Positions 37,360 through 45,968 of a stretch of DNA of 64,000 bases are shown here, one piece after another (position 1 is the first letter of the stretch; every line of letters begins with the position of its first letter). The notes beneath the pieces were generated by a model that searched no databases, was not told where the DNA came from, and saw nothing but the letters and a program-made list of their open reading frames with translations. The position numbers and the translations under genes are program-made. The DNA is from Nitrososphaera sp. (GTDB lineage: Archaea > Thermoproteota > Nitrososphaeria > Nitrososphaerales > Nitrososphaeraceae): assembly GCF_013388945.1 (NCBI RefSeq), contig NZ_JACAEH010000023.1:1-64000 (forward strand). The letters are read 5' to 3'.

Positions 37360-37833
37360 ATGAGCTCTGCATTTCAAGACAGCTCGCTAGGGTTGAAGCT
37401 GAAGGGCTACCTCCTGGTCCCAAACGACGCTCTGGAGAACAAGGTTGCAGTTTACACGATAAAGATAGCGCAGGACCTGCTTGCAGAGCACCCCGAGATA
37501 GTTGACGGCTGGCTCCAGAAGCTCCACCACGAGTACATGTCAAAGAGAAACGCGTGCGAGTTTGAAAACGACCCTGTGGCGTGCTTCAACCTCTCCGTGT
37601 ACGAGGAGTTTGAGAAGCACTACAAGAGCTGGCAGGACGGCGGGCTGATAGCGATATCGCTTCCAGGCGACAGGGTGATAAGGGTGAGCAAAAAGCCGCT
37701 GTTCTCTGTCTCAAAGACTCCGGCGGAGAGCTGCGACGAGTGCAGGATGACCTTTGCAACCGTGAAGGAGCTTGTGAGGCACTACGGCGAAAAGCACCCT
37801 GCGATGATAGAGAAGGTAACGATGCCCATCTAG
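37360..37833 (+). CDS. C2H2-zinc-finger-like protein of unknown function
   Basis: CDECRMTFATVKELVRHYGEKHP; upstream TGTTATGATATGTCATG. Confidence 0.6.
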   Translation: MSSAFQDSSLGLKLKGYLLVPNDALENKVAVYTIKIAQDLLAEHPEIVDGWLQKLHHEYMSKRNACEFENDPVACFNLSVYEEFEKHYKSWQDGGLIAISLPGDRVIRVSKKPLFSVSKTPAESCDECRMTFATVKELVRHYGEKHPAMIEKVTMPI

Positions 37834-37838
37834 CTGCG

Positions 37839-38636
37839 TTAATGCCTAGGCGCTTTGGCCCAGACGCGGAAAACCAGAGGGAACACAAATAATGAATTCT
37901 TGTCGTTGGCGAAACTCTCGATTCCTTGAATGAGTTCACGACTTTCTCTAGAATCTATCTTTCTCAGGACGTCCAGTATCGTGTCCCAGACGCGCCGATT
38001 GTTTTTCAGGACAGGTAAAGAGTAGATGTCAACCTGAGGCTTCATGCCTGCATCAACAAACATGCGATACAGCTTCTTTCCGACAAAAGGATCGCTGCCT
38101 TTTGCTTTTATGATTCCCTCGTACCATGTCCAGAGCTGCTCGACGTGTGGATTGGCCGGCTCAATCACCCATTTTGAAAGGTCACAGTCCTCCACCATCA
38201 CCATGCCATTCGGCTTTGTGATCCTTACCATCTCCGCCAAGCACGCCGCGGGGTCTTTCAAATGTTGAAAAAGGAAGCGTGAATAAACTGCATTGAAAGC
38301 ATGGGTCGGAAGACTGGTATTCTGGGCATCGCCTACAACGAATTTTGTGTTTCTGATTCGTTTTCGTTTTGCAATCGTCATGCAATAATTTACTGCAGTT
38401 GGATTGGCATCGACACCAACAACAGATCCTTTTGGTCCCACCACCTTTGACATGGCAAAACTGACGTTGCCTGTTCCGCAACCAATATCTGCCACTTTCA
38501 TTTTTGAGACTATTCCCATTCTTTCCAAGGATGCCCCGACAAACGGGGAAAACTCTTCTGCCTGAGTCTGGAGACGGTTCATCTCTTCCACCAAAAAGGC
38601 AATCTTGGAAAAGACTTCCACAAAGTGGAAGCACAT
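37839..38636 (-). CDS. SAM-dependent methyltransferase (class I)
   Basis: VADIGCGTGNVSFAMSKVVGPKGSVVGVDANPTAV. Confidence 0.85.
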   Translation of the reverse strand: MCFHFVEVFSKIAFLVEEMNRLQTQAEEFSPFVGASLERMGIVSKMKVADIGCGTGNVSFAMSKVVGPKGSVVGVDANPTAVNYCMTIAKRKRIRNTKFVVGDAQNTSLPTHAFNAVYSRFLFQHLKDPAACLAEMVRITKPNGMVMVEDCDLSKWVIEPANPHVEQLWTWYEGIIKAKGSDPFVGKKLYRMFVDAGMKPQVDIYSLPVLKNNRRVWDTILDVLRKIDSRESRELIQGIESFANDKNSLFVFPLVFRVWAKAPRH

Positions 38637-38642
38637 CCATTG

Positions 38643-39536
38643 CTAATTATGTTTTGCGGGTCGATTCGTGAGCCAGTCCGCAATTGCATCCATTACGGCA
38701 ATTCGGTCTTTTTCAGAATATCTTGGATCATCTTGGTTGTAAAAGATTGATCTGAAGAACCAGTGATCACAATCAAAAAACACCGCTTTCTTATCCTTGG
38801 CTTTTATCAGCTTTTGAAACTCTTCAGAAATAACAGAGTAAACGTGCTTGTCATTTCTTCCATGCAATAGCAAGACAGGCACAGCGATATCTGAAAGCTC
38901 TTTGACCTTGCTGTTCCGTGCTGCGATAATGTCAACGATAAACCTGTAGGAATATTGAAAGTTGATTTCTGGATCCTTCAGCATTTCTTCTACTTCTTTT
39001 CCTCCGAGTTTTCTTATCATAGGGACAGCATCTGCGATGTTGACCAGCCTGCCAGGAGTGAATATTCTACTGAGAAGTAGAAAGAGAAACTCCATCGGTT
39101 TTGGTTCTGCAGGGCTTCTTTCCTTGATGTTCGTTATTCTGACATACGGTGCCATCAAGACAAGGCCGTTAACAGCGTCTTTGAAATTGTGGGCAAACCA
39201 GAGCGCAAAAGTGCACCCCAAACTGTGACCTAGAATGTAAATTTCAGAATCTTTCTTGATTGACTGGATCACTTCATTGATTGCAGAAAGTGCCCTTTCA
39301 AAGTCCAGATCTCCACGGACTCCGGCAGACTTGCCGCGGCCCGGCAGGTCCATGGAATATACCTCGATATCGTGCGCAGATAATTTTGAACCTAGGTAAT
39401 TAAAGATCCTCGAGTCGCAATATGCACCGTGTATGCACAAGAGCGTCTTGCCAGAAGACTTTTCCGGCGGAAAATGCAGTAAATTGATTGCACCTAGGCT
39501 TGTTTGTATGTGCGTAGAACCGCGTTGTTCTTGCAA
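38643..39536 (-). CDS. Alpha/beta hydrolase
   Basis: LLCIHGAYCDSRIFNYLG, YILGHSLGCTFALWFAHNF. Confidence 0.85.
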   Translation of the reverse strand: MQEQRGSTHIQTSLGAINLLHFPPEKSSGKTLLCIHGAYCDSRIFNYLGSKLSAHDIEVYSMDLPGRGKSAGVRGDLDFERALSAINEVIQSIKKDSEIYILGHSLGCTFALWFAHNFKDAVNGLVLMAPYVRITNIKERSPAEPKPMEFLFLLLSRIFTPGRLVNIADAVPMIRKLGGKEVEEMLKDPEINFQYSYRFIVDIIAARNSKVKELSDIAVPVLLLHGRNDKHVYSVISEEFQKLIKAKDKKAVFFDCDHWFFRSIFYNQDDPRYSEKDRIAVMDAIADWLTNRPAKHN

Positions 39537-39671
39537 ATATTAAGCCTTAGCGACGAGTGTAGAAATACATGCAATAGCAGTCCTGAACCGTCAAGAAAAG
39601 GAGGACTATATGTCCGATACAAGAGCATAATTAAAGATTTAAATAGCTTTTAGGACACTTTAACTCGAGAT

Positions 39672-40565
39672 ATGTCAGATGCCGTAACTGCCGAGCAGGT
39701 ATTTTCCATACTTGCAGACAGGCATTCGTGTAATATTCTCAAGATGGCATATTCCGGCTTTAAGGCGTCGTCTGACAGCTATGTCGGCAACTTGAGCAAA
39801 AAACAATTTTACGTCAGACTAAAGCGGCTCCGCGATGCGGGCCTGGTGGAAAAGCGCAACATGTTCTATAGGACGACGACTTTTGGTTCGCTTGTCTACA
39901 ACAGCCACATCAAGACCATGGACAGCATCCTCACAAATTATTGGAGCCTGAAAGCCATAGACGTCTTGAAGGTAAGAGAGGACTTTCCCTCGCATCAGAA
40001 AGAGGCAGTTATGAACGAGATAATCCAGAATGGCAACCTGAGGAGCATTGTAAACTCGACCCACCTCTCAGGCTTTACTATCATCAAGGACTTTAACGCG
40101 CTGATCAACGAAGTAATCAAAGTGCTTGACAACGCACACAGCGAAGTCTACTTTGTATCAAGGTATCACGATCCTCATGTTTCAACCAAGGTACTGGAGA
40201 TATTTGCAAGAGGAGCCAAGCTGCACATACTTGACGGCAACCCTGAGCAGATAAGCCTCGAGAACAGACTAAACGCGATATTGAGGACACCACCTAACAA
40301 GGAAACCTTCGACAAGGTAAATGAGATGATAAGATCATCTCGTTTCGACCTCAAGAGGAAAGAAGCGGTTCCGATAAGCTTCATGGTTATCGACGGGACG
40401 CAGGTTGTCTACGAGACGGTCAATTATTCAAGCCCCGAACAGTTCACGGTTGCGATAGCAAGCTACGATGACCCGTACATGGCCCAGAGGTTCATAACTT
40501 ACTTTAACTTGCTGTCAAAGGATGCGGTTACACCCCGCTTGCTTGCAAGCGTAAGAGAACGATAG
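39672..40565 (+). CDS. Winged-helix transcriptional regulator with C-terminal sensor-like domain
   Basis: LSKKQFYVRLKRLRDAGLVEKRNMFYRTTTFGSLVY; paralogous N-terminus to ORF 41818. Confidence 0.7.
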   Translation: MSDAVTAEQVFSILADRHSCNILKMAYSGFKASSDSYVGNLSKKQFYVRLKRLRDAGLVEKRNMFYRTTTFGSLVYNSHIKTMDSILTNYWSLKAIDVLKVREDFPSHQKEAVMNEIIQNGNLRSIVNSTHLSGFTIIKDFNALINEVIKVLDNAHSEVYFVSRYHDPHVSTKVLEIFARGAKLHILDGNPEQISLENRLNAILRTPPNKETFDKVNEMIRSSRFDLKRKEAVPISFMVIDGTQVVYETVNYSSPEQFTVAIASYDDPYMAQRFITYFNLLSKDAVTPRLLASVRER

Positions 40566-40655
40566 TATTTTTCCGCCGCTCGCAAGAAATCAACTACAAT
40601 TTTTGTATGGAACAAACAGCATTAAAGGTGCGTTTCATCAAGAATCGACCCCATT

Positions 40656-40677
40656 AAGTCTCCAAAAATGGAGACTT
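40656..40677. promoter_or_regulatory. Palindromic operator-like site AAGTCTCCA-AAAA-TGGAGACTT
   Basis: Perfect 9-bp inverted repeat, 4-nt spacer, upstream of ubiA-like gene. Confidence 0.65.
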
Positions 40678-40723
40678 TTTCTGAAAAAAGGTAATATCGA
40701 CATACACGTAGCGTTCTGATGCT

Positions 40724-41701
40724 ATGTCAGTGCTTACTTTTCAACAGAGGGAAGACCCGGAACAGTTCAGCATACAGACCAGGCAAGCATCCTTCATCAG
40801 ATCACAACTAATCCTGCTACAATCCCGCAGGAAGTGGGGTCTGGTTTATGCCTTTGCCACTTTGGCAGGCCTCTTCTGTATCCCCGGAGGAATGGTTGCG
40901 GCGGCCTCTCTGGCAGACCCGTTTGTCCTTATATCAAGAACAATATCGCTGCCATTAGCATCGTTCATGATAATAGTCGGCATGTACGTGCTAAACGACC
41001 TAGTCGACACCGACTTGGATCGCGCCAACCACAAAAAGCGACCTATACCCACCGGTCAAGTTACCAAGGGACAGGTATGGGCATTTGTGGGGCTCACAAA
41101 CGGCGCAGGTATACTGCTGGCTGCCCTTACGCTCAATCCTGTCAGCGTGGTAATCGCCCTTTCTATAGCTGTCATTGGCATAATGTATTCCGCACCAAAA
41201 ATCTCGCTCAAGGACAGGTTCGTCATTAAGACGCTCGCTATTGCTCTTGCCATGGCGCTATGCGCACTTCTTGGTGCAACCTCGACTTTCGGCTTGGAAC
41301 TTGGAAGCACGAATTCGCTCCTGCCGGCGTATATCGCCCTGATGCTTGGGACCATGATCTTCATTACTTCACCTTTCAACGACATGGGCGACGTGGCTGG
41401 CGACAAGGCAGCAGGGAGGCGCACGATACCCATTGTAATAGGCAAAGAAAACACTGTCAAGATGGCCATCGTTCTTGCAATAGGCATGGCAACTACTTCG
41501 TGGCTGTTCTACGCTCTTGGCATCGCAGGTTTTGCCGCGTCGATTGGCGTTAGCTTTGTGTCCTCTTTGGCAGCAGTAAACATCTTCAAGGTGCTGAACA
41601 GAACTGACGATACAGAATATGTGCGGAAAAAGCACAAGTTGTCGTATCCTCTTCACGTGATGTTGCAGTCAGCTATCGTCGCAGGTATGCTGTTGATCTA
41701 G
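40724..41701 (+). CDS. UbiA-family prenyltransferase
   Basis: YVLNDLVDTDLDRANHKKRPIPTG; FNDMGDVAGDKAAGRRTIPIVIG; multiple TM helices. Confidence 0.88.
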   Translation: MSVLTFQQREDPEQFSIQTRQASFIRSQLILLQSRRKWGLVYAFATLAGLFCIPGGMVAAASLADPFVLISRTISLPLASFMIIVGMYVLNDLVDTDLDRANHKKRPIPTGQVTKGQVWAFVGLTNGAGILLAALTLNPVSVVIALSIAVIGIMYSAPKISLKDRFVIKTLAIALAMALCALLGATSTFGLELGSTNSLLPAYIALMLGTMIFITSPFNDMGDVAGDKAAGRRTIPIVIGKENTVKMAIVLAIGMATTSWLFYALGIAGFAASIGVSFVSSLAAVNIFKVLNRTDDTEYVRKKHKLSYPLHVMLQSAIVAGMLLI

Positions 41702-41725
41702 CCCTACAGGCTACTGTACTAGGCT

Positions 41726-41749
41726 AAAGTATCCAAAAGTGGATACTTT
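41726..41749. promoter_or_regulatory. Palindromic operator-like site AAAGTATCCA-AAAG-TGGATACTTT
   Basis: Perfect 10-bp inverted repeat with the same architecture as 40656-40677. Confidence 0.65.
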
Positions 41750-41817
41750 ATACCCAAACCACCGTATGGCAGACAATCAAGCTATAATAAGCACACACAT
41801 ACAAAACAGTACATAAA

Positions 41818-42213
41818 ATGGCCAGGTCTCAGACAACCGCGACAGTACTCCGGACCATATCTGACGACAAGTCGATGGACCTTTTCAGGACCATCGCCCA
41901 GAGCAGCATTGACAGCGAGAGCTTGAAGAACAAAACCAAGCTCACACGCAAGCAATACTATTCAAGGCTCTCGAGGATGACAAAGTCAGGTCTAGTGAGG
42001 AAAAAGAGCGGCAAATACACCCTGACAGCGTTTGGAAAAGTCGTTTACGACTCGCAGGCAACCGTCGAAAACGCGCTGACCAACTTTTGGAAGCTCAAGG
42101 CCATCGACTCGCTCGAAATGTCCAATGAACTTCCAAAGGAAGAGCAGCAAAAGCTTATCGACACTCTGCTTGACAACCAGGAGCTCAAGGGGATACTCGT
42201 AAAGGGCAACTAG
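41818..42213 (+). CDS. Winged-helix transcriptional regulator
   Basis: LTRKQYYSRLSRMTKSGLVRKKSGKYTLTAFGKVVYDS. Confidence 0.7.
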   Translation: MARSQTTATVLRTISDDKSMDLFRTIAQSSIDSESLKNKTKLTRKQYYSRLSRMTKSGLVRKKSGKYTLTAFGKVVYDSQATVENALTNFWKLKAIDSLEMSNELPKEEQQKLIDTLLDNQELKGILVKGN

Positions 42214-42259
42214 GCCCTCCACAACGCAGGCCGCTTTTCTTTAGGCCTCCCACGTTTCT

Positions 42260-43048
42260 TCATCGCCGTTTTTTGAAATTCTTGTGTATAGACGAGCCGT
42301 ACTGCAGCGCCTTTTTCGGCTTCATCGCAGATTCTTCCGGTACGTCTGCTGCGAGCGCGGCTTGTCGCAGTATGTGTTTTCTCATCATGTCGTCCGCGCC
42401 TTTTATCTTCTGGCCGACAGGGATTGTTTTTGCAAATTCGATGAATGCAGGAGACAGGAACGGCTGCCTGACCTCCACGCCGAATTCCTTTGCTATTTGC
42501 GAGATCTCTTGCACCAGCACAAGCTCGTTTGATATTTTTTCTTCCATGAGCTTTTTGACTGCATTTTCTCCCTTATCGTAGACTGCCCTGTATCCGTTGT
42601 AGCCGCAGAAAAGCTCGTCGCAGCCGTTTGCGCTCAGGACTATCTTGATGCCGGCCTCCTTTGCGGCCCTTGCTATGCTTGCGTAGGCGACGCAGTTTTC
42701 GATGTGCGAGGTGTTGTCGCAGCCTATGGTCTTGCGGACGTGCGCAAGGTCCTGCTCAAATTGCCCAGAATCAAGTTCCACGACTTTGTGTTCAAGCCCC
42801 AGCATGCCGGCGATTTTTTTTGAAAACCCGACGTCGTGTGAGCCGGCAAAGCCCACCGTCAGGAGCGTGACGCGCTTGCCCAAGTCGGAGCAGATCTTAG
42901 CAAGGAGCGAGCTGTCGACCCCGCCAGAGAACGCGACTGCTACCGTTTTTTCCGGTACTGTCAGGCGGACTGCACTGTAGAGGGCGTCGCGCAGCTCTTC
43001 AAGCATTGCCTTTTCAGGGCGCAGCCCACAATAAAAGTCAGCCTTCAA
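42260..43048 (-). CDS. Asparagine synthetase-domain (ATP pyrophosphatase) protein
   Basis: VAVAFSGGVDSSLLAKI; LSANGCDELFCGYNGYR. Confidence 0.85.
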   Translation of the reverse strand: MKADFYCGLRPEKAMLEELRDALYSAVRLTVPEKTVAVAFSGGVDSSLLAKICSDLGKRVTLLTVGFAGSHDVGFSKKIAGMLGLEHKVVELDSGQFEQDLAHVRKTIGCDNTSHIENCVAYASIARAAKEAGIKIVLSANGCDELFCGYNGYRAVYDKGENAVKKLMEEKISNELVLVQEISQIAKEFGVEVRQPFLSPAFIEFAKTIPVGQKIKGADDMMRKHILRQAALAADVPEESAMKPKKALQYGSSIHKNFKKRR

Positions 43049-43292
43049 GCTCCTCGCGCAGTTTTTTCATCAAAAGCGAGGTGCCGTCTTCCCCAAATGT
43101 CCCCTCGAAAACCTGCCTTATCTGGTCAAGCGTATAGTACTCGTCCTTGGCTCCAAGGGCTATGCCCTGCCTCTCAAGGTCGTAGACGAGCAGGTCGACT
43201 ATGGACTGGCCCAGGATCTTGCTCAGGCTCTCAAAAGCCTCCTTGAGCCTCAGGCCCGATATGCGACTGGAGTTTCTTGCGCCGTTTGGCAA
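43038..43292 (-). CDS. Small conserved protein of unknown function
   Basis: 84 aa, overlaps the start of the asparagine synthetase-like gene. Confidence 0.5.
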   Translation of the reverse strand: MPNGARNSSRISGLRLKEAFESLSKILGQSIVDLLVYDLERQGIALGAKDEYYTLDQIRQVFEGTFGEDGTSLLMKKLREELEG

Positions 43293-43417
43293 AATATTGG
43301 GGTTGATTGAAAAAAGTCACTAAAAAAAGTTATGTCAGCTGGGCTTTTCGCAGTCAAAAAGCCGGCGAACTACCGTTTATATAGTCAAAGACACCAGCTG
43401 CCGGCGATAGTCAGCTA

Positions 43418-44254
43418 ATGCCCACAGAACGTGTGGTTTTGGACAGCGATCTACGTTACCTTGACGGCAAAGGCAACCTCCTGAAAAGCAGGGCAGAGTT
43501 GTCTGTGGCAAGGATGCTTGCATTTCTGGGCCACGAGTACAGATACGGTACAAGCGTGGCGCTGCCGGACGGCTCGACATTGCCGGTGGATTTTGCAGTA
43601 GGCGGCCGCTACATAGAGGTCATCGACTCGGAGACCGACGAGGCCAGGTTCAGGCGCATAAAGCAGGCGCTGCCAGAGCTTGACATAATAGCGATAGGGC
43701 ATTCCAGGTTTGCAAGCAAGGTGGAGGAGCTTGACTCGCTGTTTCTGTACGACGAGCCGGGCAAGGCGCAGACAGGCTCGATATTCATAGAGGACCCGTC
43801 TCTTGCGTTTGACTACGCTCATATCCTGCCGCTTGTGGAAAAGTGCTCGGTGCTTCACGGCCACACGTCGACTGTGATGGTCGAGATAATCGGCTCGATG
43901 AAGAACAACCTCGTGGTGGACTTTGGCGATGCAAAGCGCGTCATAAAAGACACCCTCAACGCGATTGACCACAAGTTTTTCATCAACAAGAAATACCTGC
44001 AGCGGGAAGACGACACCCACTATTACGTGGCGTTTGAAGGGCCACGTGGATACTTTAACCTGCAGCTGCCCAAGATGACCACTTACATGATGTCAGGCGA
44101 GGCAACAGTTGAGAACCTGTCGACAGAGATAATCAGGCTCTTAGCCCCTCGTATGCCTGCAAACGTCGAGGCGCTTGGTGTCTACATCTACGAGGGCGTC
44201 AACAAGGGCGCGCACATAATCGCAGGCGTAAAGAAGGAAGAGAAAAAAAGCTAG
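43418..44254 (+). CDS. queD: 6-pyruvoyl-tetrahydropterin synthase/QueD-like with an extra N-terminal nuclease-like domain
   Basis: SLAFDYAHILPLVEKCSVLHGHTSTVMVEI; N-terminal SRAELSVARMLAFLGHEYRYG..LPVDFAVGGRYIEVID; adjacent to queC. Confidence 0.75.
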   Translation: MPTERVVLDSDLRYLDGKGNLLKSRAELSVARMLAFLGHEYRYGTSVALPDGSTLPVDFAVGGRYIEVIDSETDEARFRRIKQALPELDIIAIGHSRFASKVEELDSLFLYDEPGKAQTGSIFIEDPSLAFDYAHILPLVEKCSVLHGHTSTVMVEIIGSMKNNLVVDFGDAKRVIKDTLNAIDHKFFINKKYLQREDDTHYYVAFEGPRGYFNLQLPKMTTYMMSGEATVENLSTEIIRLLAPRMPANVEALGVYIYEGVNKGAHIIAGVKKEEKKS

Positions 44255-44890
44255 ATGGACAAAGCCCTGGTCATGCTGTCAGGCGGTCTCGACTCGGCCA
44301 CCTGCCTTTACTGGGCCCGTGAAAAGTATGACGCGACTGCGATTACCTTCAACTATTTTGGCCGGCTCGAAAATGAAAAGCGCGCAACTGCAAGGCTTGC
44401 AGAGGCGGCCAGAGTCAGCGTGATAGAGATAGACGTGCCGTTTGTGAGAGAGGCGGCAGATGCAGGCGACGGGTTTGCCGGCTCTGACCTAAAGTGGGCC
44501 GCGTACGTCCCGGCAAGGAACATGATGTTCTACTCGATTGCCGCCCACCATGCAGAGTACCTCGGCGCAAAGTGGATAGTCGGGGGCCACAACGTGCACG
44601 ACGCGTCGTTCTTCAAGGACGCGTCCAAGGGCTACATCGAAAAGATGAACGCGCTTTTCCGCGAGTCGTGCCTTTCATGCGACGGCAACCCGTACCAGAT
44701 AGTCCTGCCGCTTGCAGACATGGACAGGGTCCAGATAATCAGGCTTGCGCAGAAACTGGGCGTCCCCATAGAAATAACGTGGAGCTGCCACGCCGAGGGC
44801 GACAGGCACTGCGGCAGGTGCTATTCGTGCCGGCAGAGGCTCGAGGCTTTTGGAAAGATAGGGATTTCCGACCCTGCCTTTTCGCGCTAG
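44255..44890 (+). CDS. queC: 7-cyano-7-deazaguanine synthase
   Basis: ALVMLSGGLDSATCLYWA; C-terminal CHAEGDRHCGRCYSCRQR. Confidence 0.88.
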   Translation: MDKALVMLSGGLDSATCLYWAREKYDATAITFNYFGRLENEKRATARLAEAARVSVIEIDVPFVREAADAGDGFAGSDLKWAAYVPARNMMFYSIAAHHAEYLGAKWIVGGHNVHDASFFKDASKGYIEKMNALFRESCLSCDGNPYQIVLPLADMDRVQIIRLAQKLGVPIEITWSCHAEGDRHCGRCYSCRQRLEAFGKIGISDPAFSR

Positions 44891-45942
44891 GACAGCCTCT
44901 CTTCCATGCCGCCCCTGAGCGCGATGTTGCTCAAGTAGACGGTGTCAAAGTCGCGCACGCCTGTCCTGATTCTCATCTCATCGCCGATGCTCTCGATGAC
45001 GCCAAACCCTGTTACGGTGCCACGTCGGCCCAGGCCCACGAACATGCCTTCCATCGACGACGGCGCAAACAGGCTTGCAGCCCGCAAAAGCGTGGTGGGC
45101 CTTTCCCGGTAGACAAGCCTGATTCTGTCCTGCTGGACAGTTGCAGAGCCTTCTCCGACGTGCCGGGTGAACTGGTCCATCCGGCGCCCGACCCTGTCTG
45201 AGCGCGTCTTTGCAGCCTGGCCGCTTGAGCGCGCTCGGAGCAAGACCCACGGGCCGCGGGCAAGCGCGGAGGCAAGGCCGTCGCGGCCGATGCACACTAT
45301 GACATCCGGCCTGAGAGCTCTTGCGAGCATCCTCTTGTACGTGGCGCCGCCGTCTGCCACGTAGCCGTCGGTGTTGATTATGTGCATAGACGAGATTTTC
45401 CGCGTCCGCTGAAAGATCGACCTCATCCTGCCCGCCACCAGCCTTTCAGAGCCCGAAGGCGTCACGCTCCCCACAAATTCGTAATAGCCGGCAGGAACAT
45501 CGCGAAGATCTGCAACCTGCTGGCACACAAGCGCTGCGCCTATTGCGGCCGGAGGCGCAAGGTCCCCCTGGCCTATGTCGCCGTCGATTATGCACGGAAA
45601 AATGTCGCGGCCTATTGCCACGTTTGCAAGGTACGTAGAAAGCGTGGACTTGCCTGTGTCAGTCCCGCCTACAAGCATCACGACAAGGCGCCTGCCTGCC
45701 ATGCCAAGTATCCGCTCTGCCAGCCTTGTCCACATGGTAGTCCCGGCGCTTGCGGGGTCGGCGTCCCAGGTCTCTCCGCCTTGCACATGTAGTATGCACC
45801 CATGCGCCGGCTCAAACGGGAGCGCCCTGCCTGCCCTGACCTGCACTGTCTTGCCCGAGATGTCCATGCCAAGCAGGCTGCATGCACCTTCTGCACGCAC
45901 GGTGGCAGGCCCTCTCACCATGATGACCTTCATCGCACGCAT
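44887..45942 (-). CDS. Clp1/Grc3-like polynucleotide 5'-kinase
   Basis: VVMLVGGTDTGKSTLSTYLAN; IIDGDIGQGDLAPPAAIG. Confidence 0.75.
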   Translation of the reverse strand: MRAMKVIMVRGPATVRAEGACSLLGMDISGKTVQVRAGRALPFEPAHGCILHVQGGETWDADPASAGTTMWTRLAERILGMAGRRLVVMLVGGTDTGKSTLSTYLANVAIGRDIFPCIIDGDIGQGDLAPPAAIGAALVCQQVADLRDVPAGYYEFVGSVTPSGSERLVAGRMRSIFQRTRKISSMHIINTDGYVADGGATYKRMLARALRPDVIVCIGRDGLASALARGPWVLLRARSSGQAAKTRSDRVGRRMDQFTRHVGEGSATVQQDRIRLVYRERPTTLLRAASLFAPSSMEGMFVGLGRRGTVTGFGVIESIGDEMRIRTGVRDFDTVYLSNIALRGGMEERLS

Positions 45943-45968
45943 GGGTTTAGCGCCGGCGAGAAATAACC

